Shown here in pieces: positions 19,982 to 30,373 of a stretch of 64,000 nucleotides of DNA (the first letter of the stretch is position 1; each line of letters opens with the position of its first letter). The stretch is from Chromohalobacter marismortui (GTDB lineage Bacteria; Pseudomonadota; Gammaproteobacteria; Pseudomonadales; Halomonadaceae): assembly GCF_004364315.1 (NCBI RefSeq), contig NZ_SOBR01000003.1:1-64000 (forward strand), in the 5' to 3' direction. A model generated the notes under the pieces. That model saw nothing but the letters and a program-made list of their open reading frames with translations, did no database searches and was not told where the DNA came from. The position numbers were made by a program, and so were the translations under genes.

Positions 19982-20061
19982 GGCGCGGCGTGTCGAGTGC
20001 TGGTCAGTCGCGAGGCGGATCAGTATAGTGTCAACCCAGTCAATCGAAGGACTCGATGTGC

Positions 20062-20676
20062 ATGATTGGACGCTTGCGTGGCACCCTGCTGGAAAAGCAA
20101 CCGCCGTGGATCGTCGTCGACGTCGGCGGCGTCGGCTATGAGCTGGAAACTTCCATGACCACCTTGCTGGCATTGCCGGCGGTGGGCGAAGAGGTTCAAC
20201 TCCACACGCATATGGCGGTGCGCGAGGACGCGCATTTGCTGTATGGCTTCGCTCGCGGCGAGGAACGTCAATTGTTTCGTGCCCTGATCAAAGTCAATGG
20301 GGTAGGGCCCAAGCTCGCCTTGGCGATTCTCTCGGGCATGGATCAGGAGGCCTTCATTCGCTGCATCATGGAAGACGACAGCAAAGCGCTGACACGCCTA
20401 CCCGGGGTCGGCAAGAAAACCGCCGATCGCCTGGTCGTGGAAATGCGTGACCGTTTCCCCCATTGGCAGCTCGAGCAGGAAAACGGACTCCATGCGCTCG
20501 AGCTGGGTGCCTCGCCCGCAGCCCCTGCGGCCGACCCCTTCGCCGATGCGGAATCGGCTCTCGTCGCCTTGGGCTACAAACCCACCGAAGCCGCGCGCAT
20601 GCTGTCCGGGCTGGACGATGGCCTCTCCACGGAAGGCCTGATCAAAGCCGCCCTGACACGCAAGATGGCAGGCTAG
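20062..20676 (+). CDS. ruvA: Holliday junction branch-migration protein RuvA
   Basis: The DNA-binding tetramer that targets RuvB to Holliday junctions. OB-fold N terminus, two helix-hairpin-helix motifs (VNGVGPKLALAIL and LPGVGKKTADRLV) and a C-terminal RuvB-binding domain (SALVALGYKPTEAARML). Family members start MIGRLRG, here 20062 (204 residues). An ATG two codons earlier (20056) has better spacing to GAAGG at 20046-20050, so the true start could be either. Confidence 0.95.
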   Translation: MIGRLRGTLLEKQPPWIVVDVGGVGYELETSMTTLLALPAVGEEVQLHTHMAVREDAHLLYGFARGEERQLFRALIKVNGVGPKLALAILSGMDQEAFIRCIMEDDSKALTRLPGVGKKTADRLVVEMRDRFPHWQLEQENGLHALELGASPAAPAADPFADAESALVALGYKPTEAARMLSGLDDGLSTEGLIKAALTRKMAG

Positions 20677-20685
20677 GGACCGCGA

Positions 20686-21737
<1,052 letters not shown>

Positions 21738-21741
<4 letters not shown>

Positions 21742-22133
21742 GCGGCTTCACGCATTCGGTCAAGGTCTACATCGAAGACACGGATGCCGGCGGCATCGTT
21801 TATTACGTCAATTATCTCAAATATATGGAGCGGGCACGCAGCGAATGGCTAAATCATTACGGCCTGACCCAACGCGACTTGCTCGCGCAGGGTATCCAAC
21901 TGGTCGTGCATCGGTTGGATTGCCGTTATGCCAAGCCCGCCCACCTCGACGACGAACTGCACATCACTGCCGACGTCGTCGAATCCACTGCCTGCCGTGC
22001 GACATTCGCCCAGACAGTGACACGTCGCGGGGAACGACTGTGCGAGGCCCGAGTAGACATCGTCTGCCTCGAGGCTGCTCGGCTTAAGCCCGTGCGTTGG
22101 CCGGATGCACTGCATCCTCTCATGCACGGATAA
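21738..22133 (+). CDS. ybgC: Tol-Pal-associated acyl-CoA thioesterase YbgC
   Basis: A hotdog-fold thioesterase of 131 residues. The catalytic aspartate segment [22 protein letters not shown] (about residues 12-33) is intact. ATGA overlap with ruvB. YbgC homologues act on short acyl-CoA or acyl-ACP and associate with phospholipid synthesis; the gene classically heads the tol-pal operon, as here. Confidence 0.93.
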
Positions 22134-22172
22134 CCCAAGCGAAACGAACTCTCAAGCGACACGAGGACTGCC

Positions 22173-22862
22173 GTGAACGACTCCATGTCCATTCCGCATC
22201 TGATCATGAACGCCAGCCTGATCGTTCAGTTGGTCATGCTCTTGCTCCTGGCGGCCTCCATAGCCTCCTGGATCATTATTTTTCAACGTGGCATCGCGCT
22301 GCGCCGCGCCGAAAAAGCGTATCGGGATTTCGAGGATCGCTTTTGGTCCGGCGTCGATCTCAATGAACTCTATCGTGACTTGCCCGCCGAACATGAATCG
22401 CTTGGTGCGGAGCATGTCTTCCGCTCCGGCTTTCGCGAATTCAATCGCCTGATGGCTAAAACCGGCAGCGTCGATGCCGTGCTCGAAGGCGTGCAGCGGG
22501 GCCAGCGCGTCGCGCTGTCGCGTGAGGAAGACCGCCTGCAGCTTCACCTTACCTTCCTGGCCACCGTCGCGTCGGCCAGCCCCTATATCGGCCTGTTCGG
22601 TACTGTATGGGGCATCATGGGGTCGTTCCAGAGCTTGTCGATGGCTCAGCAGGCGACGCTATCTACCGTCGCGCCCTGGATCGCGGAGGCACTGGTCGCC
22701 ACGGCCATGGGGCTGTTTGCCGCCATCCCCGCCGTGATCTTTTACAATCGACTATCCGCCCATGCGGGACGCTTGCTCGGCAAATACGAAAACTTCGCCG
22801 AGGAATTCCACGCCATCCTGCACCGTAACCTGCAGGGGCGTAGCGAACGCGCAGCATCCTGA
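22173..22862 (+). CDS. tolQ: Tol-Pal system proton-channel subunit TolQ
   Basis: Inner-membrane MotA/ExbB-type protein that, with TolR, uses the proton motive force to drive TolA during outer-membrane constriction. Three membrane helices are visible: near residues 10-33, and two after ASASPYIGLFGTVWGIM (about 130-195). 229 residues, almost the same as E. coli. GTG 22173 is taken as start; ATG 22185 (MSIPHLIM) is an alternative. Confidence 0.95.
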   Translation: MNDSMSIPHLIMNASLIVQLVMLLLLAASIASWIIIFQRGIALRRAEKAYRDFEDRFWSGVDLNELYRDLPAEHESLGAEHVFRSGFREFNRLMAKTGSVDAVLEGVQRGQRVALSREEDRLQLHLTFLATVASASPYIGLFGTVWGIMGSFQSLSMAQQATLSTVAPWIAEALVATAMGLFAAIPAVIFYNRLSAHAGRLLGKYENFAEEFHAILHRNLQGRSERAAS

Positions 22863-22874
22863 GGGAGAGAAATC

Positions 22875-23315
22875 ATGTACGGATCCTATCATCATCGCCA
22901 ACGGCGCAAGCCGATGGGCGAGATCAATGTCGTCCCGTTCATCGATGTGATGCTCGTGCTACTGGTGATCTTCATGATTACGGCGCCGATGCTCAATCAA
23001 GGGGTCAATGTCGAGTTGCCGCAGGTGTCGTCCGAGCCCATCGATACCGATGAGCAAGAGCCACTGATCGTGTCGGTGGATCGTGAAGGGCAATATTACA
23101 TCTCCCTGGGAGATGAGGAGACCCCCGTTGCCCTTGATGCGCTCGGCGCAAAGGTCCAGGCCATGTTGAGCCGCAACCCCAACACCCCGGTCATGGTGCG
23201 TGGTGATCGCAATGTTGCTTATGGTCAGGTCGTCACATTGATGAGCACCTTGCAAGGCTCGGGAGTGGGTAACGTCGGACTGATCTCCGAACCCCCTTCC
23301 GGCGGTGAAGAGTGA
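22875..23315 (+). CDS. tolR: Tol-Pal system protein TolR
   Basis: ExbD-like partner of TolQ with one N-terminal membrane helix (VVPFIDVMLVLLVIFMITAP). The conserved membrane aspartate of FIDVMLVLLVIFM, needed for proton use, is present. Periplasmic domain follows. 146 residues; RBS GAGGGAGAG before ATG 22875. Confidence 0.95.
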   Translation: MYGSYHHRQRRKPMGEINVVPFIDVMLVLLVIFMITAPMLNQGVNVELPQVSSEPIDTDEQEPLIVSVDREGQYYISLGDEETPVALDALGAKVQAMLSRNPNTPVMVRGDRNVAYGQVVTLMSTLQGSGVGNVGLISEPPSGGEE

Positions 23316-23324
23316 GGTCCCGAC

Positions 23325-24296
23325 ATGGCGAAACGTGAACGCCGCGTAGGCTATGGTTGGCCAGTACTGCTGGCCATTGGCGTGCATATCGCAGCGTTGA
23401 TGCTCACCGTCATCAAATGGCCTGAAAGCACTCCTGATCCAACCTCTTCATCGGTGGTTCAGGCGACGCTGGTGCGGGCGGAAACGGCAACGAATCAGCC
23501 TCAGCAGACAAAGGACGCTACTCCACCGGCGACATCACAGCCGAAAGATCAGGAAGATGCCTCGCAACCCGCGGCATCGCCGCCTCCTGAACCATCCGAT
23601 CAACCAACAGCCGAGAGCGACGTTCAGATACCGGATGAGGTAGTGGAAGAAGCCAAAGCCCAAGCGCAGCGTTTGCAGGAAGAAGCCCGGCGTGCAGCTC
23701 AGCAGCGGGCCGAGGCGGAACGGCAGCGTCAGAAAGAAGCAGCCCAACGCCAAGCCCAAGCCGAGGCCGAGCGAAAGCGCCAAGCCCAAGCCGAGGCGGA
23801 GCGGAAACGCCAGGCCCAAGCCGAGGCCGAGCGGAAGCGCCAGGCCCAAGCCGAGGCCGAGCAGAAACGCCAGGCCCAAGCCGAGGCCGAGCAGAAACGC
23901 CTGGCAGCACTCGCCGAACGGGCGGCGCAGGCCAATGCTTCGTCCCTCGATGAATTGATCAGCGAGGAGCAGCAATCCATTGCCAATGCCGAACAGGCCA
24001 GCGAAGCTGCCAATGGCTTCAAGAACCTGGTGCGGCGTTACGTCGAGCAAAGCTGGAATCTGCCTTCGAACATCTCGTCGGACTTACGCGCCATCGTGCA
24101 AATTCAATTACTGCCGACAGGCGAGCTGGTAAGCGCTACGATTCTACAAAGCAGTGGCAATTCCACGTTCGATCGTTCCGCTATCAATGCCATCGAAAAA
24201 GCGTCTCCCTTCCGCGAGATGAGCAAGCTTGACGCGTCGGTCAGAGACCAGTTCCGTGAATTCAATCTGGACTTCAACCCAGAGGACATCCGCTGA
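23325..24296 (+). CDS. tolA: Cell-envelope spanning protein TolA
   Basis: A periplasm-spanning rod linking the TolQR motor to Pal/TolB. One N-terminal membrane helix ([18 protein letters not shown]), a Pro/Ser/Glu-rich linker, a long alanine/glutamine/arginine helix with five near-identical ten-residue repeats, and the C-terminal TonB-like domain III ([24 protein letters not shown]). 323 residues, shorter than E. coli TolA (421). Overlaps tolB by one base (TGATG). Confidence 0.94.
   Translation: MAKRERRVGYGWPVLLAIGVHIAALMLTVIKWPESTPDPTSSSVVQATLVRAETATNQPQQTKDATPPATSQPKDQEDASQPAASPPPEPSDQPTAESDVQIPDEVVEEAKAQAQRLQEEARRAAQQRAEAERQRQKEAAQRQAQAEAERKRQAQAEAERKRQAQAEAERKRQAQAEAEQKRQAQAEAEQKRLAALAERAAQANASSLDELISEEQQSIANAEQASEAANGFKNLVRRYVEQSWNLPSNISSDLRAIVQIQLLPTGELVSATILQSSGNSTFDRSAINAIEKASPFREMSKLDASVRDQFREFNLDFNPEDIR
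23751..23900 (+). repeat. Five 30-bp tandem repeats inside tolA
   Basis: Five units of 30 bases (23751-23780 through 23871-23900) encode [10 protein letters not shown]-type repeats. The last two units are identical, and the others differ at one to four bases, so the array looks recently expanded or homogenised. The reading frame is preserved whatever the copy number. Confidence 0.9.
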
Positions 24297-25582
24297 TGAA
24301 ACGACTCAATCTTTGGGCAGCTGCATTGCTGCTGATGTTAGGCGCCAGCATGGCGCATGCCGAGCTGACCATCGAAATTACCAAGGGGAGCGATCAGGCC
24401 ATTCCCATTGCCATCGTGCCCATGGCAGGAGGAGAGGCGCTACCGGAAAAGGTGTCACGGATCATTGGCAATGACCTGGAGCGAAGCGGTCGTTTCGAGC
24501 CATTGCCGCGTGAATCGCTGATTTCGACTCCCAGCAGCAGCGAGGATGTCTACTATCAGGACTGGCAACAGTTGGGTAGCGATTACCTGGTCGTGGGCAG
24601 GGTCGAGAACCAGAATGGCCAGTATCGCATCCAGTACGAGCTTCTCAACGTCAATGGCGAAGACCGCATGCTCGGCGAAGTCGTGACATCCTCGCCCGAA
24701 GAATTGCGTGACAGTGCCCACTACATCAGCAACCAGATCTTCGAGTCCATCACCGGTATCCGCGGTGCTTTCTTGACGAACATCGCCTATGTCAGAGCCA
24801 ATGGCGTCGGTGACAACATCAAGTATACCTTGAATATTGCCGACGCCGATGGCCACAACAATCAGGTGATTCTGACCTCGGACGAGCCCATCTTGTCACC
24901 AGCCTGGTCGCCGGACGGCAAGAAGCTGGCCTATGTCTCATTCGAAACGGGCCGCTCCGCCATTTACGTCCAAAACATCGCCACCGGACAGCGTGTGCGC
25001 TTGACATCCTTTGAAGGTATCAATGGCGCGCCGGCTTGGTCGCCGGACGGGCGCAAGTTGGCGATGTCGCTCTCCAAGGAGGGTCAACCTGAAATCTACG
25101 TCATGGATCTCGCCTCGCGTGATATCACGCGTCTGACACACAGTGAGGCGATCGACACCGAGCCGGACTGGGCACCGAATGGGGATAGCCTGATTTTTAC
25201 CTCGGACCGCAGTGGCAACCCACAGATTTACCGTTATAACCTGAGTGCTGAACAGGCCCAGCGAATCACCTTCACCGGCAGCTACAATTCTCGTGGGCGC
25301 TTCAGCCCGTACGGCGACACGATCTTCATGGTGACACGCGATGAGCAGGGCTTTCACATTGCGCGCCAGAACCTGGAGACGGACCGTATGACGATTCTCA
25401 CCGAGTCCAATTGGGATGAATCACCCAGTGTCGCGCCGAATGGCACCATGGTAATCTTCGCCACGCAAGAAGGGAATCGAGGTGTACTGGGATTGGTATC
25501 GGCGGATGGTAGTGCCTCCTTCCGCTTGCCATCTCCGGAAGGTGATGTGCGCTCACCCGCATGGTCGCCTTTTCTGAACTAA
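24296..25582 (+). CDS. tolB: Tol-Pal system beta-propeller protein TolB
   Basis: Periplasmic protein bridging TolA and Pal. A signal peptide (residues 1-22, ending SMAHA before ELTIEI) precedes the N-terminal alpha/beta domain and a six-bladed propeller with repeated [15 protein letters not shown]-like blades. 428 residues, the normal size. Translation is coupled to tolA by the TGATG overlap. Confidence 0.96.
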   Translation: MKRLNLWAAALLLMLGASMAHAELTIEITKGSDQAIPIAIVPMAGGEALPEKVSRIIGNDLERSGRFEPLPRESLISTPSSSEDVYYQDWQQLGSDYLVVGRVENQNGQYRIQYELLNVNGEDRMLGEVVTSSPEELRDSAHYISNQIFESITGIRGAFLTNIAYVRANGVGDNIKYTLNIADADGHNNQVILTSDEPILSPAWSPDGKKLAYVSFETGRSAIYVQNIATGQRVRLTSFEGINGAPAWSPDGRKLAMSLSKEGQPEIYVMDLASRDITRLTHSEAIDTEPDWAPNGDSLIFTSDRSGNPQIYRYNLSAEQAQRITFTGSYNSRGRFSPYGDTIFMVTRDEQGFHIARQNLETDRMTILTESNWDESPSVAPNGTMVIFATQEGNRGVLGLVSADGSASFRLPSPEGDVRSPAWSPFLN

Positions 25583-25624
25583 CAACGCATTAGCGTCATG
25601 TGACTTCCAAGCAAGGAGAGAAAA

Positions 25625-26161
25625 ATGCAATTCAAACCATATGCCCAAGGGCTTGCCGTCGCCGTTTCACTCGCCGTTCTGGCGGGTTGCTCCACTACCG
25701 GGGGCACTCAGGATGGCAGCATGGACGGCACCTCTGGAATGGGGGCAGGGACGGGCAGTGGCGCAGCCTCCAGTCAAGGAATGGATAGCGGGCAAGGCGT
25801 TTCGGGTAGTGAAATGAGCGATCGTAATGCCATTCCCGAACAGCGCACCATCTATTTTGCGTTCGATCGCAATAACATCCGTCCCGAGTTTGAACCGATA
25901 CTCGAAGCGCATGCTCAATACCTCAAGCGCCATCCCAATACCCAGGTCGTCCTGGAAGGGCATGCCGACGAACGCGGCACCCGGGAATACAACCTCGGGC
26001 TGGGCGAGCGTCGTGCGCAAGCCGTCAAGCAATATCTCAGCGTGGAAGGCGTTCCGTCCGCACAGGTCGAAATCGTCAGCTATGGTGAAGAACGCCCAGC
26101 GGTACGTGGTCACAATGAAGCGTCATACGCCAAGAATCGTCGTGTCGTCTTTGACTACTAA
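25625..26161 (+). CDS. pal: Peptidoglycan-associated lipoprotein Pal
   Basis: Outer-membrane lipoprotein binding peptidoglycan. Lipobox LAGC with acylated C22, a Gly/Ser/Met-rich linker (about 25-60) and an OmpA C-terminal domain (VVLEGHADERGTREYNLGLGERRAQAVK). 178 residues. AAGGAG precedes ATG 25625. Forms the standard tolB-pal-cpoB order. Confidence 0.96.
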   Translation: MQFKPYAQGLAVAVSLAVLAGCSTTGGTQDGSMDGTSGMGAGTGSGAASSQGMDSGQGVSGSEMSDRNAIPEQRTIYFAFDRNNIRPEFEPILEAHAQYLKRHPNTQVVLEGHADERGTREYNLGLGERRAQAVKQYLSVEGVPSAQVEIVSYGEERPAVRGHNEASYAKNRRVVFDY

Positions 26162-26179
26162 ACGTCCCCGGAGTCAGAT

Positions 26180-26953
26180 ATGAAACACAGTCTGAAAAGA
26201 CTGTGCGGCACGGGAGCCTTGGTGCTCCCGTTGTCCGTGTGGGCTCAGCCCGCGGTCGAGGACTTGACCGCTCAGTCCAATAGTCTCTATAGCCAAACCG
26301 CCGTTCAGCAAGAACCGAGCGGCGGCGGCAATCTGGCCTTGTTCAATCAGTTGCAGGACAACCAACGCGACATCAAGCGGTTGCGAGGACAGATCGAAGA
26401 GTTGCGCTATCAACTCGAGCAACAGAAGAAACTGTCGCAAGAGCGCTACCTGAATCTCGAGAAGCGCCTTGAGGCCATGGCGTCACGCCCCCCCGAGGCA
26501 AGCGTCGATAGCGACGCCGCTCAATCGGTCACTGGCGCCTCTGCTGATAATGGCAGCTCCAGTAATCAAGCAGGTATTCAAGGTCGCGATGCTTATCAAG
26601 CTGCCTTCCAAAAAGTGCAGGCACGCGATTTCGATGCCGCCATACAAGCCTTCCAAGATTTCATCACTGCGTATCCGAATTCCGATCTGCGCCCCAATGC
26701 GCACTATTGGTTAGGCGAATTGTATTCGGCACAGTCACAGTTGGATGCGGCCGCCCAAGCCTTTCAGACAGTCATCGATGACTATCCCGACAGCAATAAG
26801 GTCGCCGATGCGCTCTACAAGCTGGGATTGCTCAAGGCACGCCAAGGGCACCCCGATGAAAGCAAGAACCTTCTGAATCGCGTCCGTAACGACTATCCTG
26901 ATAGCAACGCGGCTGACATGGCTCAAGATTTTCTCAATCAATCGGGCACTTGA
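26180..26953 (+). CDS. cpoB: Cell division coordinator CpoB (YbgF)
   Basis: Periplasmic TolA-associated protein that couples Tol function to PBP1B during division. Signal peptide (cleavage after about residue 22, SVWA|QPAVED), an N-terminal coiled coil (QDNQRDIKRLRGQIEELRYQ) that trimerises, a Ser/Ala linker and C-terminal TPR repeats (YQAAFQKVQARDFDAAIQAF, then two more). 257 residues. Confidence 0.94.
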   Translation: MKHSLKRLCGTGALVLPLSVWAQPAVEDLTAQSNSLYSQTAVQQEPSGGGNLALFNQLQDNQRDIKRLRGQIEELRYQLEQQKKLSQERYLNLEKRLEAMASRPPEASVDSDAAQSVTGASADNGSSSNQAGIQGRDAYQAAFQKVQARDFDAAIQAFQDFITAYPNSDLRPNAHYWLGELYSAQSQLDAAAQAFQTVIDDYPDSNKVADALYKLGLLKARQGHPDESKNLLNRVRNDYPDSNAADMAQDFLNQSGT

Positions 26954-26979
26954 TGCGACGACAAGAGGGAGGATGACTC

Positions 26980-27759
26980 ATGGAATGTCATATCGATTAT
27001 CATCCGCCCGCGAACCTGCTTGAAGGGCGTGTCATCCTCGTCACCGGTGCGGGAGCGGGCATCGGGCGCGCCGCCGCACGGTCCTTTGCCGAACACGGTG
27101 CCACGCTGATCCTGGTCGGACGCACGCTGACCAAGCTCGAAGCGGTTTATGATGAAATCGAAACCGCCGGTGGCCCCCAACCCGCGATTTTTCCGCTCAA
27201 CTTCGAAGGGGCGACACTCAAGGAATATCACGATCTGGCCGAGACGCTGGAACGTGAATTCGGCCGCCTCGATGGACTCCTTCACAACGCCGGTCTGCTC
27301 GGCGAGTTGACGCCCTTTGCGGAGTACGATCCGGAGCTCTGGGAGCGAGTAATGCACGTCAATCTCACCGGTCCCCTATGGATGACTCAGGCGTTATTGC
27401 CATTGCTCGAAAAATCACGCGACGCTTCGGTCGTGCTGACGTCCTCGAGCGTCGGACGCAAGGGGCGCGCATGCTGGGGGGCCTATTCGGTGTCGAAGTT
27501 CGCCACGGAAGGCTTCATGCAGGTGCTGGCCGATGAACTCGAGCCTTCGTCGTCGATACGCGTGAATACCCTCAACCCCGGAGCAACACGCACCGCCATG
27601 CGGCAGCGGGCGTATCCTGACGAGAACCCGGCAACGCTGCGCACGCCATTGGACATCATGCCGACTTACCTGTGGCTGATGGGCCCCGCCAGTCGTGGGC
27701 GTACGGGCCAGGCCTTCGATGCTCAGCCGCCCAGGGGAGGCGCGCCGACATCCGCGTAA
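26980..27759 (+). CDS. yciK: YciK-type short-chain dehydrogenase
   Basis: A 259-residue SDR oxidoreductase. Cofactor motif TGAGAGIG (near residue 22), the NNAG-equivalent HNAG, catalytic Ser (SSSVGRKGR) and YSVSK with Tyr and Lys. The C-terminal segment with MPTYLWLMG matches the YciK group, whose physiological substrate is unknown. It is convergent with mupP, eight bases away; mupP, ubiG and yciK neighbour each other in pseudomonads too. Confidence 0.88.
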   Translation: MECHIDYHPPANLLEGRVILVTGAGAGIGRAAARSFAEHGATLILVGRTLTKLEAVYDEIETAGGPQPAIFPLNFEGATLKEYHDLAETLEREFGRLDGLLHNAGLLGELTPFAEYDPELWERVMHVNLTGPLWMTQALLPLLEKSRDASVVLTSSSVGRKGRACWGAYSVSKFATEGFMQVLADELEPSSSIRVNTLNPGATRTAMRQRAYPDENPATLRTPLDIMPTYLWLMGPASRGRTGQAFDAQPPRGGAPTSA

Positions 27760-27767
27760 CCGGTTTC

Positions 27768-28457
27768 TCAACTCGACTGTAGCAGCGCGTCGTCTGTGCC
27801 GGGCCATAGTGCTTGCGTCAAGCTTTCCGGCGTCTCGAACCAGTGATCCACCGGCCAGCTATCGGGCGTTTCGTCGACGCCGATATAGCCATAGCGTACC
27901 GCGATGGCGGACATGCCCGCAGCGCGTGCCGCCTGCATGTCACGCAGATGGTCACCAATGTACCAGCAGTTGGCGGGGGCCACGCCAAGTCGCCGTGCCG
28001 CCTCGAGCAGCGGCGCCGGATCGGGCTTCTTGAGCGGTAGGTCATCTGCGGCAAGCAAGACGCCATGCGTCAGATTCAGTGCCTCGACCAGCGGCTCTGC
28101 ATAAAGACGGGGTTTATTGGTCACGATCCCCCAGGGGCGATGTGCGTGATCCCAGGCGTTCAGCAATGGCTCAAGCCCTGGAAATACCCGGCTGTGTCGG
28201 GCCACATCGCGCCCGTAAACCTCGAGCAGGAAGCGCCTTGCCTCGCCGTGCTCCGCATGCGTGGGAGGCCAGCCTAGCGCCAGTTCGACCAAGGCGCTCC
28301 CCCCGTTGGAGACTTGTGCCCGTATGCTGTCATAGGCCAGGGGCGCGAGCCCGTGATGCGCTCGCAAGGCATTGGTGGCATGTGCCAGATCGGGAGCCGT
28401 GTCGACGAGCGTGCCATCGAGATCGAAAAGCAACGCCGCCGGTCGGGCATGACTCAT
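27768..28457 (-). CDS. mupP: HAD phosphatase, probable N-acetylmuramate 6-phosphate phosphatase MupP
   Basis: A haloacid-dehalogenase phosphatase: motif [10 protein letters not shown] (D12, D14), motif II in GIVTNKP, motif III K in PLKKPDP, motif [12 protein letters not shown]. By sequence it is a Gph-like phosphatase, and its position beside ubiG and yciK is the context of MupP, which acts in peptidoglycan recycling in pseudomonads. Start MSHARPAAL at 28457 overlaps the end of ubiG by four bases (ATGA); a longer frame to 28493 is less likely. Phosphoglycolate phosphatase is the alternative. Confidence 0.82.
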   Translation of the reverse strand: MSHARPAALLFDLDGTLVDTAPDLAHATNALRAHHGLAPLAYDSIRAQVSNGGSALVELALGWPPTHAEHGEARRFLLEVYGRDVARHSRVFPGLEPLLNAWDHAHRPWGIVTNKPRLYAEPLVEALNLTHGVLLAADDLPLKKPDPAPLLEAARRLGVAPANCWYIGDHLRDMQAARAAGMSAIAVRYGYIGVDETPDSWPVDHWFETPESLTQALWPGTDDALLQSS

Positions 28458-29191
28458 AGTGTCTCTCCAGTGCCCGTCCATTCCGGCGTGCAATGCATCA
28501 TGTAATTCACCGAGACATCATTGGCCACGAGGCGATAGCGCTTGGTCATGGGATTGTAGGTCAGCCCGGTCTGACGGCTCACACGCAGCCCGGCGTCACG
28601 GCACCAAGCCGACAACTCCGCCGGGCGAATGAACTTGGCGTAGGTATGCGTACCGCGAGGCAATAGCTGCAAGAGGTACTCGGCGCCGAGAATGGCGAAC
28701 ATGTACGCCTTGGGATTGCGATTGATGGTCGAGAAGAACACATGGCCACCGGGTTTGACCAGGGTCGCGCACGCACGCACGACCGCTGCCGGATCGGGCA
28801 CATGCTCGAGCATTTCCAGGCAGGTGACGACATCGAACTCACCCGGGTGCTGGGCCGCCATTTCCTCGGCGCTGATCTGGCGGTAGTCGACCGACACGTC
28901 GCTTTCCTGCTGATGCAGGCGCGCCACGGCAAGCGGTGCTTCCCCCATATCGATGCCCGTGACCCGGGCGCCGCGATGGGCCATCGCCTCGCTAAGAAGT
29001 CCGCCGCCACATCCCACGTCGATGGCGGTCTTGCCCGCCAGGTTGGCCTGTTCATCAATGAAGTTCAGGCGCAGCGGATTGATCTGATGCAGCGGCTTGA
29101 ACTCACTTTCAGGGTCCCACCAGCGGCTGGCGAGCGCTTCGAATTTGGCGATTTCGGCATGATCCACGTTGTTACCGAACGTCTCGCTCAT
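28454..29191 (-). CDS. ubiG: Ubiquinone biosynthesis O-methyltransferase UbiG
   Basis: SAM-dependent methyltransferase performing both O-methylation steps of ubiquinone synthesis. SAM motif [17 protein letters not shown], plus the family N terminus ([22 protein letters not shown]) and motif III ([14 protein letters not shown]). 245 residues. Overlaps mupP by four bases. Confidence 0.95.
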   Translation of the reverse strand: MSETFGNNVDHAEIAKFEALASRWWDPESEFKPLHQINPLRLNFIDEQANLAGKTAIDVGCGGGLLSEAMAHRGARVTGIDMGEAPLAVARLHQQESDVSVDYRQISAEEMAAQHPGEFDVVTCLEMLEHVPDPAAVVRACATLVKPGGHVFFSTINRNPKAYMFAILGAEYLLQLLPRGTHTYAKFIRPAELSAWCRDAGLRVSRQTGLTYNPMTKRYRLVANDVSVNYMMHCTPEWTGTGETL

Positions 29192-29481
29192 GGGGTGTCC
29201 TCTTGGAGAGATGATCGAACCGATGCCGCGGCACGCGTCTCGACATCTGGATGTCTATATGTGACGTCGCGTCTCGGCACGTCCATGATGCGTATTCTAC
29301 AAGGTTATGCCCGGATGTTGAGAGTGTTGCGCGACGCGTTCCATTGGACCCGACAGGCAAGGCGACTCGAACCTCTTTGCCTGAAGACCATCAAAGGAAT
29401 GCCGAATCGGTGGCGCCGTCGTGCTTTTCACTATGGCATACTGCCGACACTCGACCCTAGAACGCTAAGGAAGGATTCCGC
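29192..29481. other. ubiG-galU divergent spacer with GACATC/GATGTC dyad
   Basis: The 290-base gap has no credible gene. GACATC-TG-GATGTC at 29242-29255 is a perfect dyad, followed by GTGACGTCGCGTCTC at about 29260-29274, which resembles tandem 8-mers of the AGACGTCT (MetJ-box) type. No metJ gene lies in the window. Both divergent promoters must lie here. Confidence 0.4.
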
Positions 29482-30369
29482 ATGATCAAGAAGGCCGTAC
29501 TCCCCGTCGCTGGACTCGGCACGCGTTGCCTACCAGCCTCCAAGGCCATTCCCAAGGAAATGATCACTATCGTCGACAAGCCGGTCATTCAGTACGTCGT
29601 CGAAGAGGCGGTGGCCGCCGGCATCAAGGAAATCGTGCTGGTCACGCACTCCAGCAAGAGCGCCATCGAGAACCACTTCGACAAGAACTTCGAGTTGGAA
29701 GCGATGCTCGAAGCCAAAGGCAAGGACGAGTTGTTGGCGGAAGTACGCAGCATCGTTCCCGAGGACGTCAGCATCATTGCCGTACGCCAACCGGTCGCCC
29801 TGGGCCTAGGGCATGCTGTGCTGTGCGCTCGGTCGGTGATCGGCGACGACCCGTTTGCCGTCCTGCTGCCGGATGTGCTGGTGGATGCCGTCGACCTGCC
29901 GCAGAACGATCTTGCCGGCATGGTCGCCGCCTACGAGCGGAGCGGTCAGGCACAAATCATGGTCGAGAACGTGCCGCCAGACATGACCCACAAGTATGGC
30001 ATCGTCGCGCTCGAAGGCGAATCACCGGCGCCCGGCCATAGCGCCCCGCTGGCAGGCATGGTTGAAAAACCCAAGGTGGAGGAGGCGCCCTCCAGCCTCG
30101 CGGTGATCGGACGCTACCTGCTGCCCGCGGCGATTTTCCCGCTGCTCGCCGACACCAAGCCCGGCGCAGGCAATGAGATCCAGCTTACCGACGCCCTCGA
30201 ATCCTTGCGGCAACAGCAGGGCGCCGAGGCCTATCGCATGCGCGGCAATACCTATGATTGCGGTCATCAGTTAGGCTACCTGGAAGCCACGCTGGCCCTT
30301 GCCAAGCGCCACCCCCAGTATGGCGATGGGTTTCGCTCCCTGTTGAGCCGTTACGCAAACGAGGGCTGA
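29482..30369 (+). CDS. galU: UTP-glucose-1-phosphate uridylyltransferase
   Basis: Makes UDP-glucose for polysaccharide and glycolipid synthesis. The nucleotide-binding N terminus KKAVLPVAGLGTRCLPASKA, VDKPVIQYVVEEA and the GNEIQLTDAL segment are intact. 295 residues. AAGGA precedes ATG 29482. The next gene, four bases downstream, is a UDP-glucose-dehydrogenase homologue, so the two should share a transcript. Confidence 0.96.
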   Translation: MIKKAVLPVAGLGTRCLPASKAIPKEMITIVDKPVIQYVVEEAVAAGIKEIVLVTHSSKSAIENHFDKNFELEAMLEAKGKDELLAEVRSIVPEDVSIIAVRQPVALGLGHAVLCARSVIGDDPFAVLLPDVLVDAVDLPQNDLAGMVAAYERSGQAQIMVENVPPDMTHKYGIVALEGESPAPGHSAPLAGMVEKPKVEEAPSSLAVIGRYLLPAAIFPLLADTKPGAGNEIQLTDALESLRQQQGAEAYRMRGNTYDCGHQLGYLEATLALAKRHPQYGDGFRSLLSRYANEG

Positions 30370-30373
30370 GACC

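Noticed and set aside
23751-23900. CRISPR-like array
   Set aside because: The repeats are contiguous, in frame, and encode the TolA helix.
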